A program made the position numbers and the translations under genes. Positions 1-10,373 of a stretch of 52,424 bases of DNA are shown one piece after another. Under the pieces are notes generated by a model. That model worked only from the letters and a program-made list of their open reading frames with translations, was not told the DNA's origin and searched no databases. Numbering within the stretch: position 1 is the stretch's first letter; each line of letters starts with the position of its first letter. The DNA is from Bacteroidetes bacterium ADurb.Bin217. Lineage in GTDB: Bacteria; Bacteroidota; Bacteroidia; Bacteroidales; UBA1715. The DNA lies in the NCBI GenBank assembly GCA_002069975.1, contig MWCJ01000015.1, positions 1 to 52,424 on the forward strand. Direction: 5' to 3'.

Positions 1-73
1 TTAAAAAATGAAAATTTATAAATAATTAAATTACAGATAAATAATGAATCAAAAATTTGGATTACAACATAGA

Positions 74-170
74 AGCGGGTGGAAGAATATATGGTTTGTT
101 CCGTACCTAACGGCACGGATTTAATCCGTATTGTTCTGTTTCTACCGAGCTTATGCACCTATCGGCACAT
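74..170. repeat. 97-bp direct repeat, copy 1
   Basis: This 97-bp stretch recurs at 363-459 with three mismatches by eye (94/97). It is richer in GC than its surroundings and contains an internal palindrome, ACGGATT-T-AATCCGT. No protein is readable through it. It looks like a copy of a dispersed intergenic repeat family; family membership is an inference because only two copies are in the window. Confidence 0.85.
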
Positions 171-362
171 AGGAGGCTGATTCGGTATTGTTTGTTTTTA
201 TCATTCAATTATATTAAATAACGTAAATTGTTTTTCATTTTTCGTCATTTACCATACATCGGGACAATATTTTAATCCATAATCTTCAATTATATACGAT
301 TTACCCCGTTAGGGGTATCATATCGGTAGAAAACCCAAATCCCCACAGAATCCCCACCCCGT

Positions 363-459
363 AGCGGGTGGAAGAATATATGGTTTGTTCCGTACCTTAC
401 GGCACAGATTTAATCCGTATTGTTCTGTTTCTAACGAGCTTATGCACCTATCGGCACAT
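363..459. repeat. 97-bp direct repeat, copy 2
   Basis: Second copy of the 97-bp element at 74-170, in the same orientation. The differences are TT for TA and CAGATT for CGGATT in the first half, and TAACGAG for TACCGAG in the second. The 192 bp between the copies hold short GC-rich segments but no recognisable gene. The 8-bp unit gacattca is repeated twice nearby at 508-523. Confidence 0.85.
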
Positions 460-544
460 TGTTTTACTATATTTTATGGAATAACTCTATACCTTTTGGG
501 ACTTTTTGACATTCAGACATTCAGACCCTCCGACATTTTTTAAA

Positions 545-576
545 TTTGAATTTTCTATAAATTATCCCTACTTTTG
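545..576 (+). promoter_or_regulatory. Bacteroidota-type promoter for the EndoQ operon
   Basis: TTTG at 545-548, a 20-nt spacer, then TACTTTTG at 569-576. This fits the Bacteroidota sigma-ABfr consensus (TTTG-N19-21-TAnnTTTG). The predicted transcript start near 583 leaves a leader of about 27 nt before the ATG at 610 and excludes the upstream TTG at 574 as a start. Confidence 0.75.
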
Positions 577-609
577 AAATTCTTAATTTTTATAAAAATA
601 CTAAATTCT

Positions 610-2022
610 ATGCCTCGATTTATTGCCGATTTTCATATTCACTCCAAATATTCAATGGCTACCAGCAAGCAGCTTACGCCAAAATGGCTCGACTACTGGG
701 CTCGTATTAAGGGGATTTCGGTGGTGGGTACCGGCGATTTTACTCATCAAAAGTGGACTGCCGAGTTGTACGAACAATTACAAGCTGCCGAACAAGGGTT
801 GTTTATGCTCAAGCCCGATTTTGTTGAGCATTCGCAAGCGATACCACAAGCTCTGGTGCGTTTTATGCTTACTGCCGAAATTAGTTCTATTTACAAAAAA
901 AATGGAAAAACCCGTAAAGTACACACTATTTTGTGGGCTCCCGATTTTGTTACTGTAACCAAAGTGCAACACGCATTTATGCAACGCAATTTGAACATTG
1001 CTTCAGATGGTCGCCCTATTATTGGTATGGATGCACGTGATTTGGCGGCACTATGCAAAGATATTTCTCCCGATATTCACATAGTTCCTGCGCATATTTG
1101 GACACCGTGGTTTTCTGCCCTTGGTGCCAAATCGGGCTTCGATTCTATTGCCGAATGTTATGGCGATATGGAACCACATATCTTTGCAGTAGAAACAGGT
1201 TTATCGTCTGATGCTCCTATGAATTGGATGTGCAGCTTTCTCGATCGCTATGCCTTACTTTCAAATTCCGATGCGCATTCTCCCGAAAAATTGGGACGCA
1301 ATGCCAATGTGTTTGAATGTGATATCTCCTACAATTCCATTGTATCTGCATTGCAGGACAAACAAGGGGCGTCGTTCGTAGGCACTATCGACACGTACCC
1401 TCAAGCCGGCAAATATCATTTTTCCGGACATCGCAAATGTGGTGTATGTGCTACTCCGGTTGAGGTGCTGCAACATGCATTTGTGTGTAAAACATGCAAA
1501 AAACCCTATACATTCGGGGTTATGGATCGTGTAATGCAACTGGCTGACCGTCGGGATATTAGTGCATGTTACAATTGGCAATCCATAGAATATATCATTT
1601 CGTTACCCGAACTATTGGCACAAGCATATAATGTGAGCGAAAATTCAAAAAAAGTGAAAACACAGTATATGCAGATGATTCAAAATGTGGGGGCAGAATT
1701 TGATATCCTTACTCGCTGCGAAATTTCTGATATTGCACATCATACCAATTCGTTTATAGCTGAGGGAATTCGTCGTATGCGCGCCGGTGAGATATACGTA
1801 ACCGAAGGCTACGATGGTGAATACGGTGATATCCGCGTATTTACTGCCGATGAGGTGAGTGAGTTTATAAAAAATGTTGATTACACGCCTACGAATAAAG
1901 CACACAAACCCTTGCAACGATTCTATTTTGACTTGCATGCCTACGATAGCGAAGCTAAAAAAACCGACTTTTCGCTTTTGCATGGAAAGAAACCCGACGG
2001 ACAATTGCAATTATTTTTGTAA
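610..2022 (+). CDS. Endonuclease Q-like PHP-domain nuclease
   Basis: The protein opens with a PHP metal-binding motif (DFHIHSKYS), followed by VGTGDF, a PAHIWTPW segment and LLSNSDAHSPEKLGRN, the arrangement I know from endonuclease Q. EndoQ cuts DNA 5' of deaminated bases such as uracil and hypoxanthine. A zinc finger follows (CGVC...CKTC, with a downstream FGVMDR segment). The roughly 130-residue C-terminal extension includes RRMRAGEIYVTEGYDGEYG. The start is placed at ATG 610 because the promoter -7 box overlaps the alternative TTG at 574. It is first in a run of six same-strand genes spaced 9-31 nt apart. Family assignment is by recalled motifs; activity on deaminated DNA is inferred. Confidence 0.82.
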   Translation: MPRFIADFHIHSKYSMATSKQLTPKWLDYWARIKGISVVGTGDFTHQKWTAELYEQLQAAEQGLFMLKPDFVEHSQAIPQALVRFMLTAEISSIYKKNGKTRKVHTILWAPDFVTVTKVQHAFMQRNLNIASDGRPIIGMDARDLAALCKDISPDIHIVPAHIWTPWFSALGAKSGFDSIAECYGDMEPHIFAVETGLSSDAPMNWMCSFLDRYALLSNSDAHSPEKLGRNANVFECDISYNSIVSALQDKQGASFVGTIDTYPQAGKYHFSGHRKCGVCATPVEVLQHAFVCKTCKKPYTFGVMDRVMQLADRRDISACYNWQSIEYIISLPELLAQAYNVSENSKKVKTQYMQMIQNVGAEFDILTRCEISDIAHHTNSFIAEGIRRMRAGEIYVTEGYDGEYGDIRVFTADEVSEFIKNVDYTPTNKAHKPLQRFYFDLHAYDSEAKKTDFSLLHGKKPDGQLQLFL

Positions 2023-2053
2023 AAATGTCTATGTTTGTTAAAAAAATTGAAAC

Positions 2054-2626
2054 ATGTTGAAACGAGGATTGTTGCTTTTGTGTATTGGATTATTGTCTGT
2101 GCTTTCAGGCTATGCACAATTCAATTTTTTTACCAATCAAGATGACGATTCTCTATCAACTGATTTTTATACTCGTTCGCTCAACTATACTGCTTTAGCT
2201 ATAGGTAATATTAAAACCCACGATGTTGGTTTTTCATTGTTTATTCATAATCCAACCGATAGAATTTCGTGGTATTTCGATTGCAAAACCAATACAAGCA
2301 GTCGGTATGTTATTACCGGAGCCGAAATAGAAGGCAGCGGAATTTCACAAAAAAAAGTTCCGTATCGTTCCCTTACCTGTAATATTGGTATAGCACGAGC
2401 TGTTACTCGCAATTGGTTTGTATATGCCGCTCCCGGTTTTGTGGCACAACGATCATATTTTACAAATACTGTGGGTAAAGCCTATTCATATTCAATTTCT
2501 AAACATGGCATGTGGTTTAACATTGCATGCGGCGGTATGTATGTCTTCGACAATAAACTTTCGGCTCAAATTGGTATGGATTTGTTTTACAAAAATGTAC
2601 AAATTGGTTTAGGATATTCATTGTAA
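2054..2626 (+). CDS. Secreted or outer-membrane beta-rich protein of unknown function
   Basis: The 190-residue product begins with a clear signal peptide (basic MLKR, then a Leu-rich core, cleavage probably after SGYAQ). The rest is rich in alternating aromatic and polar strands and ends in GLGYSL, as small outer-membrane beta-barrels often do. I do not recognise a family. It lies 31 nt after the EndoQ-like gene and 10 nt before an M1 peptidase, so it is probably co-transcribed. It could instead be a periplasmic beta-sheet protein. Confidence 0.7.
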   Translation: MLKRGLLLLCIGLLSVLSGYAQFNFFTNQDDDSLSTDFYTRSLNYTALAIGNIKTHDVGFSLFIHNPTDRISWYFDCKTNTSSRYVITGAEIEGSGISQKKVPYRSLTCNIGIARAVTRNWFVYAAPGFVAQRSYFTNTVGKAYSYSISKHGMWFNIACGGMYVFDNKLSAQIGMDLFYKNVQIGLGYSL

Positions 2627-2636
2627 TAATAGGAGT

Positions 2637-4304
2637 ATGAAGATTATAAATTATATATCCATATGTGCGGCACTGTTGATTTCAACATCATCGTGCATAT
2701 CGCGTAAGCAAGCTCAAGACCAAAAGCAAGCAGATGTGTCATATCCTAAATTTACCCGAAAAGATAGTTTGCAAGGGGCATTGAATCAGTTTCGTACCTG
2801 TTACGATGTGCAGCAGTATACCCTTACTATTGATGTAAATCCCGAGAAAAAACATTTGCAAGGGTTTGTTGATATTCAATTTAAAGTAGTGCAACAAACA
2901 CAAAAAATTCAAGTGGATTTGTTCAAAAACATGCGAATGGATAGTATTGTGTTTCAGGGAAAACGAATGAAATTTACCCGAGAACATAATGCTGTTTTTA
3001 TAACTGTTCCGTTGCTTACTGCAGGGACTACACAAACTATTCGCTGTTATTATCAAGGCAAACCTATCGAAGCTCCACGTCCTCCATGGGAAGGCGGATT
3101 TGTGTGGAAAAAAGACGAGCAAAAAAATCCTTGGATTGGTGTAGCTTGCGAGTTGATAGGTTCTAGTTTGTGGTGGCCGTGTAAGGATCATTTATCTGAT
3201 GAACCCGATAATGGAGTAATTATGAATGTTACTGTTCCTCAAGGATTGAAAGTAGTAGCAAATGGTAAGCTTATCGAACAAAAGTCATTAAACCAAAAAG
3301 ATACGTATACATGGCAAACAAAATATGCTATAAATAATTATAATGTTACCTTATATATTGGCAAATTTGAACATTTTTCTGAAACATATAGAGGTATAGA
3401 TACTACATTTACTCTCGACTATTATGTGTTACCAGAACATTTGGAAAAAACAAAATTGATATTTCAGCAAACTCCCAATATTCTTAAATATTTTGAATCA
3501 ATATATGGTCCTTATCCATGGGCACGCGAAGGATTTAAGCTCGTGGGGAGTCCCTACGAAGGAATGGAACATCAAACCGCTATAGCATATGGAACAGGAT
3601 TTAAAACCCATCATTTAGGCTTTGATTATATTATTTTACATGAATCCGTTCACGAATGGTGGGGTAATTCGATTTCGGTCGATGACTTTTCCGATATTTT
3701 TATGCACGAAGGATTTGCTACCTATTCGGAAGCATTGTTTGTAGAACATACTTACGGTGTAAAAGAGGCTGAACGATACATGCTCAAATATGCAGGGTAT
3801 ATCAAAAATAAAAATCCATTGGTTGGTCCACGCAATGTGAACTTTTGGGATTATAAAGATACCGACCCTTATATGAAAGGAGCATGGACATTACACGGAT
3901 TGCGTTTTGTAATTAATAATGATAGTTTATTTTTCGATATACTTAAAACATATTATAATACTCGCGCATATTCTATAGTAACGGTAAAAGATTTTACCGA
4001 ATATACAAAACAAAAAACAGGAATGAACCTCGATTGGTATTTTGCACAATATTTATACAAACGCCATATTCCTACTTTAGAATACAAAGCTTCACAACAC
4101 GAAAATATTGTAAGCATAGAAATGCGTTGGACCAATGTAGGCGATGATTTTAAATTGCCTATACAAATAGATTTGAATGGAGAACCTATTCGTATAGTAC
4201 CAACAACAACAATACAACGATTTGTTTTTCATAATGTTACCGAAATTCAAATAAATCCGTATAAAGTATATTTTGCAGCAAAAAAAGTTGAATCATTTAA
4301 ATAA
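2637..4304 (+). CDS. M1-family zinc aminopeptidase, lipoprotein
   Basis: A gluzincin aminopeptidase of 555 residues. The zinc site is HESVHEWWG (His335, Glu336, His339) with the third ligand Glu358 in HEGFATYSE, 18 residues on, as expected for M1. YEGMEHQ near residue 309 matches the substrate-binding GAMEN-type motif. The N-terminus is a lipoprotein signal with lipobox STSSC, so the enzyme is probably anchored in the envelope and trims peptides there. An N-terminal M1 beta-sandwich domain precedes the catalytic domain; the usual long C-terminal HEAT domain of aminopeptidase N is missing, as in short Bacteroidota M1 enzymes. Its stop codon directly precedes the next gene. Confidence 0.93.
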   Translation: MKIINYISICAALLISTSSCISRKQAQDQKQADVSYPKFTRKDSLQGALNQFRTCYDVQQYTLTIDVNPEKKHLQGFVDIQFKVVQQTQKIQVDLFKNMRMDSIVFQGKRMKFTREHNAVFITVPLLTAGTTQTIRCYYQGKPIEAPRPPWEGGFVWKKDEQKNPWIGVACELIGSSLWWPCKDHLSDEPDNGVIMNVTVPQGLKVVANGKLIEQKSLNQKDTYTWQTKYAINNYNVTLYIGKFEHFSETYRGIDTTFTLDYYVLPEHLEKTKLIFQQTPNILKYFESIYGPYPWAREGFKLVGSPYEGMEHQTAIAYGTGFKTHHLGFDYIILHESVHEWWGNSISVDDFSDIFMHEGFATYSEALFVEHTYGVKEAERYMLKYAGYIKNKNPLVGPRNVNFWDYKDTDPYMKGAWTLHGLRFVINNDSLFFDILKTYYNTRAYSIVTVKDFTEYTKQKTGMNLDWYFAQYLYKRHIPTLEYKASQHENIVSIEMRWTNVGDDFKLPIQIDLNGEPIRIVPTTTIQRFVFHNVTEIQINPYKVYFAAKKVESFK

Positions 4305-4313
4305 TTGTACCCG

Positions 4314-5621
4314 GTGAATATTCCTATTTCAACACAGATAATTGATAGTGCCCTTACCAGAAATGGTATTAGCGACATAAGCAAAGCGTCGATTCGTCAG
4401 ATTGCCAAACTCGTTCATGAACTTGAAACCGAAACCGGAGTAGAGTTTGTGAAAATGGAAATGGGTGTTCCTGGTTTAGCACCTGCATCTATTGGAGTAG
4501 AAGCGGAAATTGCCGCCTTGCGAAGCGGTGTAGCGTCTATATATCCCAACATTGAAGGTATTCCTGAACTTAAAACAGAGATGGCTCGCTTTGTTAAATC
4601 GTTTTTGAATGTTACCGTATCACCACAGTCTTGCGTTCCTACCGTTGGCTCTATGCAAGGTGCATTTGCATGTTTTTTAACGGCATGCAGAAGCAATGCT
4701 TCCAAAACGAAATTACTTTGTATAGACCCGGGATTTCCAGTACAAAAACAACAATTACAAATTTTAGGATTAGAGTTTCTATCGTTTGATGTATATAAGT
4801 ATCGTGGAGCTGCATTACGACAAAAATTAGAAGAATATTGCAGTACAGGTACAATTTCTACCATATTGTATTCATCGCCCAACAATCCATCGTGGATATG
4901 TTTTACCAACGAAGAATTACAAATTATTGCAGATATTGCAAATAAATATGACATAATTGTAATTGAAGATTTAGCATATTTTGGTATGGATTTTAGAGCA
5001 GATTACGGTATTCCCGGACAAGCACCATATCAACCCACTGTAGCACACTATACCAATAATTACATATTACTTATTTCTGCATCAAAAGCATTTAGTTATG
5101 CAGGGCAACGAATAGCAGCATTGGTAGTATCTGATGCTCTAGTACAACGAACATACCCTGATTTGTTGCGATATTTTTCGTCGGCAGAATTTGGCAAGGC
5201 GCTGATATTTGGTGCGTTGTACGGATTGTCATCGGGAACAGCACATTCGGTACAGTATGCGTTTGCAGCATTATTACGCGAGGCTAACAATGGAACCTAC
5301 AATTTTGTAAAGGACGTGCAAGAATACGGCAGAAGAGCAAAAGCAATGAAAGAATTGTTTACCAAACATGGCTTTTCGATAGTATATGACACCGATATAG
5401 ATAAACCTATAGCCGATGGATTTTATTTTACTATTTCGTATAAAGGATTGAAAGGTAGTGAATTATTATATAAACTTTTACACTTTGGAATTAGTGCAAT
5501 TACATTAGACATTACCGGAAGCGAACGTATCGAAGGATTACGAGCGTGTACTTCGCAAATTGGCGAAAAACAATTGTTGTATTTACAACAACGATTACCT
5601 ATTTTTAATACAAATTATTAA
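4314..5621 (+). CDS. PLP-dependent class I/II aminotransferase
   Basis: A fold-type I aminotransferase of about 435 residues. The pyridoxal-phosphate lysine lies in ISASKAFSYAGQR (Lys258 from this start); SSPNNPS is the substrate-carboxylate/PLP loop, and EDLAYFGMD carries the PLP-binding aspartate region. The substrate cannot be told from sequence. No ATG exists upstream of residue 48, so translation must begin at GTG 4314 or at TTG 4305, which touches the previous stop codon; GTG is preferred as the better initiator. It lies in the EndoQ-M1 peptidase run. Confidence 0.85.
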   Translation: MNIPISTQIIDSALTRNGISDISKASIRQIAKLVHELETETGVEFVKMEMGVPGLAPASIGVEAEIAALRSGVASIYPNIEGIPELKTEMARFVKSFLNVTVSPQSCVPTVGSMQGAFACFLTACRSNASKTKLLCIDPGFPVQKQQLQILGLEFLSFDVYKYRGAALRQKLEEYCSTGTISTILYSSPNNPSWICFTNEELQIIADIANKYDIIVIEDLAYFGMDFRADYGIPGQAPYQPTVAHYTNNYILLISASKAFSYAGQRIAALVVSDALVQRTYPDLLRYFSSAEFGKALIFGALYGLSSGTAHSVQYAFAALLREANNGTYNFVKDVQEYGRRAKAMKELFTKHGFSIVYDTDIDKPIADGFYFTISYKGLKGSELLYKLLHFGISAITLDITGSERIEGLRACTSQIGEKQLLYLQQRLPIFNTNY

Positions 5622-5634
5622 TTTTTAGCATATT

Positions 5635-5904
5635 ATGGCAAACAAACGTACATTTAAAAAAGAAGTAACATTATTACTTGAATTATTATTCGAAGAGTGT
5701 TTATTTACCCGTGAATTTAATCCCTCAAAATCAAAAGAAATTGATGAATTGCTCGATCAAGCAGTAAATTTATATACGCTTACCATGTCGGCTCGCAAAA
5801 CAGAAGCTAAGCTTTCGTATAAAGAATTTTATACATCGTTGCAAGAAGTGTATTATACAAAAATTCTTGATATACTCAATTCATTAGAAGGATTGCGTAA
5901 ATAA
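5635..5904 (+). CDS. Small conserved-looking helical protein, unknown function
   Basis: An 89-residue, charged, all-helical protein starting MANKRTFKKEV with no signal peptide or membrane segment. It sits 13 nt after the aminotransferase and 10 nt before the Nudix gene on the same strand, which supports its being a real translated gene. I recognise no domain. A cytoplasmic adaptor or regulator is possible, but nothing in the sequence decides it. Confidence 0.75.
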   Translation: MANKRTFKKEVTLLLELLFEECLFTREFNPSKSKEIDELLDQAVNLYTLTMSARKTEAKLSYKEFYTSLQEVYYTKILDILNSLEGLRK

Positions 5905-5914
5905 GAGTAGCTGT

Positions 5915-6454
5915 ATGCTTTCCCAATTCCACCCACAGAGAGTTTGTAAGTATTGTCCTCGATGTGGAAGTGCACAATATAATCCACATTCGTCCAAATC
6001 ACAAAAATGCGACGAATGCGGATTTGTATTTTATACCAATGCAGCTGGTGCTGTTGCTGCTATTATTACCAACACCAAAGGTGAAATATTACTAACTACT
6101 CGTGCTTTTGAGCCGGGTAAAGGCTTATTGGATTTGCCAGGTGGCTTTATTGACCCGGGTGAGTCAGTTGAACAAGCATTACATCGCGAAATTAGCGAAG
6201 AACTTAATATTCAAATTGTTTCTGCACAGTATTTTGGTTCGTTTCCAAACGAGTATGTGTATGGCGGAATTTTGTATTATACCATAGATCTTGTATATGA
6301 ATGTACAATTGCCGATATGTCTACCATACAAGCAGCCGACGATGTATCGGGCTTTGGGTTTTATAAACCTTCGGTAGAAATTATTGAGCAAATTGGATTA
6401 CATTCAATCAAAAAAATAATTGCGGCGTATTGCGAAAAATATAACCAGTTGTAA
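5915..6454 (+). CDS. Nudix hydrolase with N-terminal zinc ribbon
   Basis: The first 45 residues form a zinc ribbon (CPRCGS...CDECGF). The Nudix box follows as GGFIDPGESVEQALHREISEEL, matching G-x5-E-x7-R-E-x2-E-E. The zinc ribbon plus Nudix layout resembles NudC-type NAD(H) pyrophosphatases, but at 179 residues the protein is shorter than NudC (about 260) and I do not see the NudC SQPWPFPxS motif. The substrate is therefore open: a nucleoside diphosphate linked to another moiety. It is the last gene of the 610-6454 run. Confidence 0.9.
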   Translation: MLSQFHPQRVCKYCPRCGSAQYNPHSSKSQKCDECGFVFYTNAAGAVAAIITNTKGEILLTTRAFEPGKGLLDLPGGFIDPGESVEQALHREISEELNIQIVSAQYFGSFPNEYVYGGILYYTIDLVYECTIADMSTIQAADDVSGFGFYKPSVEIIEQIGLHSIKKIIAAYCEKYNQL

Positions 6455-6573
6455 TTTAAGATATTACGTAACGCAAAAATTGTGTTGTAAGCTCGTAAAA
6501 GAAAACATGCGTTCACACACAAAAAATACTGATACATTTTATTAAAAAAATATAGAATCAGCTTTCAAATGAT

Positions 6574-7658
<1,085 letters not shown>

Positions 7659-7683
7659 GCATTTGATTTTTTATACATATAAT

Positions 7684-7719
7684 AAAAAGGCTATTCGATT
7701 ATCGAGTAGCCTTTTTTTT
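7684..7719 (+). terminator. Rho-independent terminator of gapA
   Basis: The hairpin AAAAAGGCTAyTCGAT/ATCGAGTAGCC ends in a run of eight T, 26 nt after the gapA stop. The A-run on its left side would allow termination from the other strand as well. Confidence 0.9.
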
Positions 7720-7898
7720 AGATACACTTTCCGAAATTTAAAATGCTCATCAGTTTGTCCCGATGTATAGGGAGGGTAACCCCAAATAATTCATACTGGT
7801 GTCGATGTAATCGGTAAAATTTTGTGCCAATGCACCTCCTAATGATTAATTTGGGATAAAAAAATGAAATTTATATCGAACAACAATGAATATAATTA

Positions 7899-7906
7899 TA
7901 TTTTTG
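7899..7906 (+). promoter_or_regulatory. Putative -7 box upstream of ahcY
   Basis: TATTTTTG fits the Bacteroidota TAnnTTTG -7 element, 28 nt before the ahcY ATG. No convincing TTTG is found at the expected -33 distance, so this is tentative. The rest of 7720-7898 shows no gene and no riboswitch fold that I can recognise. Confidence 0.4.
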
Positions 7907-7934
7907 CATCTGATTATATTAAAACATAAAATAT

Positions 7935-9368
7935 ATGGATTTTAAAATTGCAAATATTCAATTAGCTGAGTGGGGACGCAAAGAGCTTGATTTGGCTGAA
8001 ATTGAAATGCCGGGATTAATGGCATTACGTGAAGAGTATAAAGGAAAAAAACCTTTGGCAGGCGCCAAAATTATGGGTTCGTTACATATGACTGTTCAAA
8101 CAGCTATTCTTATTGAAACATTGGTAGAATTAGGAGCTGATGTTCGATGGGTTTCTTGTAATATATTTTCGACACAAGACCATGCTGCGGCTGCTGTAGT
8201 TGTGGGTAAACAAGGTACTATTGATAATCCTAAAGGAACACCGGTGTTTGCATGGAAAGGCGAAACGTTAGAAGAATATTGGTGGTGTACCGAACAAGCT
8301 CTTAATTGGCCTGATGGAAGCGGTCCTACTTTAATACTTGATGATGGGGGAGATGCTACTATGCTCGTAGTTAAAGGTGCTCAATTCGAAGCAGCCGGTA
8401 AAGTTCCTGAATTTAACTCTACAGTAGATTCTGAAGAATGGGGTGTTTTTCTTGCATTGTGCAACAAGGTTATGAAACAAGATCCAAAACATTGGAGCAA
8501 AAAATTACAACATATTCGTGGAGTATCGGAAGAAACTACTACCGGAGTCCACCGATTATATCAAATGGCAGAGCAAGGTCTATTACCATTTCCTGCAATA
8601 AATGTTAACGATTCTGTTACCAAATCAAAATTCGATAATTTATATGGCTGTCGCCACTCCTTAACCGACGGAATTATGCGTGCATCTGATGTGATGCTTG
8701 CAGGTAAAGTTGCTGTAGTATGTGGGTATGGTGATGTAGGTAAAGGTTGTGCTCAATCGCTCAAAGGACAGGGTGCTCGTGTAATTATTACCGAAATAGA
8801 TCCTATTTGTGCATTACAAGCTGCAATGGAGGGATATCAAGTATTAACAATAGAAGATACGCTTGAATATGCCGATATATTTGTAACAACTACAGGGAAT
8901 AAAGATATTATTACTGCAGAACATATGAAACGTATGAAAAATATGGCTATAGTTGGTAATATTGGTCATTTCGATAATGAAATACAAATGGCAGAATTGG
9001 CAAAAGTGCCGGGTATTGTAAAAACAAATATAAAACCGCAATACGATAAATGGACTTTTTCTGATGGTCATAGTGTTCTAATACTTGCAGAAGGTCGTTT
9101 ATTGAATTTAGGTTGTGCTACGGGGCATCCAAGTTTTGTAATGTCTGCTTCGTTTACTAATCAAGTATTGGCACAAATAGAATTGCATACACACCAAGGT
9201 AAATATGCAAATCAAGTATACACCTTGCCTAAATTCCTTGATGAAAAAGTAGCTCGTTTACATCTCGATAAATTAGGTGTTAAACTTACTAAATTATCGC
9301 AACAACAAGCCGATTATTTAGGTGTTCCTATTGATGGGCCGTATAAAGCTGATCATTATCGTTATTAA
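7935..9368 (+). CDS. ahcY: S-adenosylhomocysteine hydrolase
   Basis: AhcY splits S-adenosylhomocysteine into adenosine and homocysteine, closing the methylation cycle. The NAD-binding loop is [18 protein letters not shown], and substrate-site segments such as STQDHAAA and TGVHRLYQM are present. The protein ends in YKADHYRY, the conserved C-terminal tail whose Lys and Tyr contact NAD from the neighbouring subunit. At 477 residues it has the usual bacterial length, including the insertion lacking in the human enzyme. The gene is monocistronic and faces atpG across a shared terminator. Confidence 0.98.
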   Translation: MDFKIANIQLAEWGRKELDLAEIEMPGLMALREEYKGKKPLAGAKIMGSLHMTVQTAILIETLVELGADVRWVSCNIFSTQDHAAAAVVVGKQGTIDNPKGTPVFAWKGETLEEYWWCTEQALNWPDGSGPTLILDDGGDATMLVVKGAQFEAAGKVPEFNSTVDSEEWGVFLALCNKVMKQDPKHWSKKLQHIRGVSEETTTGVHRLYQMAEQGLLPFPAINVNDSVTKSKFDNLYGCRHSLTDGIMRASDVMLAGKVAVVCGYGDVGKGCAQSLKGQGARVIITEIDPICALQAAMEGYQVLTIEDTLEYADIFVTTTGNKDIITAEHMKRMKNMAIVGNIGHFDNEIQMAELAKVPGIVKTNIKPQYDKWTFSDGHSVLILAEGRLLNLGCATGHPSFVMSASFTNQVLAQIELHTHQGKYANQVYTLPKFLDEKVARLHLDKLGVKLTKLSQQQADYLGVPIDGPYKADHYRY

Positions 9369-9404
9369 TTGATAATACATAACGAAGAGTTGGCGTTAAA
9401 TATA

Positions 9405-9440
9405 AAAAAAGGCTGTTGATTTTCTTCAACAGCCTTTTTT
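9405..9440. terminator. Bidirectional terminator between ahcY and atpG
   Basis: AAAAAAGGCTGTTGA pairs with TCAACAGCCTTTTTT around a short T-rich loop. The arms carry A and T runs on either side, so the hairpin can end ahcY on the plus strand and the ATP synthase operon on the minus strand. Confidence 0.9.
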
Positions 9441-9458
9441 ATTTAAAAAAATTTTAAA

Positions 9459-10349
9459 TTATCCTTTTAATGCATTAGCACCACTTACAATTTCGAGAAT
9501 TTCATTGGTAATCGATGCTTGCCGTGCTTTGTTATAATCAATACGAAGTGATTTAAGCATTTCCCCGGCATTGTCAGTTGCTTTGTGCATAGCAGTCATT
9601 CGAGCACCATGTTCCGAAGCGAATGAATCGAGCAATGCACTAAAAAATTGAATTTTCAACGAACGTGGAATTAATTCACTGATAATGTATTCTTTGTCTG
9701 GTTCGAAAATATAATCGTAATTGAATTTTTTTACGCCTTGTAACGTATCTTGTTCCGGAGCTACTAGGGGTAAAAATTGCGTATTGGTAATTACTTGTGT
9801 TGCTGCATTTTTAAAGCTATTATACAATAAAATTACTCTATCGTAAGTACCATTGGCAAATTCACTCATTATGGTTGTAGACAGTTTTGATACAGTGTCA
9901 TACGATAAATCATCGTAAATATCTACAAATGATTTGGTTGGTTCGTAGCCTTTGGATTTTAACATATCACGAACTTTTTTCCCAACAGTATAAATATGAA
10001 CTTGATTTTTTGCAAATTGTGTAGCATATTCTTGTTGAATAAGTGCAATAGTTGCTTTACCAATATTAGAGTTGAAACCGCCACACAAACCGCCATTCGA
10101 TGCTATAGCTACTATCAATATTCGTTGTGCAGGACGCACTTTTGCATACACATTGTCTTGATTTGCATCGGAGTCGGCACTCACATTTACCAGAATTTCC
10201 TGCAATTTTTCGGAATACGGACGCATTTGTTGCACCGCTTGTTGAGCTTTACGCAACTTAGCAGCCGATACCATTTTCATGGCACTAGTAATTTTCTGAG
10301 TATTATTTACCGATGCTATTCGTGTACGTATTTCTTTTATACCTGCCAT
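9459..10349 (-). CDS. atpG: ATP synthase F1 subunit gamma
   Basis: This is the central stalk of the F1 rotor. The N-terminal helix ITSAMKMVSAAKLRKAQ is the classic gamma signature, and the C-terminal helix (TDNAGEMLKSLRIDYNKARQ) turns inside the alpha3beta3 ring. The SNGGLCGGFN segment belongs to the central Rossmann-like domain. It is the last gene of this cluster; no epsilon or beta gene follows, only the terminator shared with ahcY. Confidence 0.98.
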   Translation of the reverse strand: MAGIKEIRTRIASVNNTQKITSAMKMVSAAKLRKAQQAVQQMRPYSEKLQEILVNVSADSDANQDNVYAKVRPAQRILIVAIASNGGLCGGFNSNIGKATIALIQQEYATQFAKNQVHIYTVGKKVRDMLKSKGYEPTKSFVDIYDDLSYDTVSKLSTTIMSEFANGTYDRVILLYNSFKNAATQVITNTQFLPLVAPEQDTLQGVKKFNYDYIFEPDKEYIISELIPRSLKIQFFSALLDSFASEHGARMTAMHKATDNAGEMLKSLRIDYNKARQASITNEILEIVSGANALKG

Positions 10350-10373
10350 ACAATGTTACTATTAATGTATTTA

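Noticed and set aside
7720..7934. SAM or SAH riboswitch ahead of ahcY
   Set aside because: No recognisable core helices; the only features are a gapA terminator and a possible -7 box.
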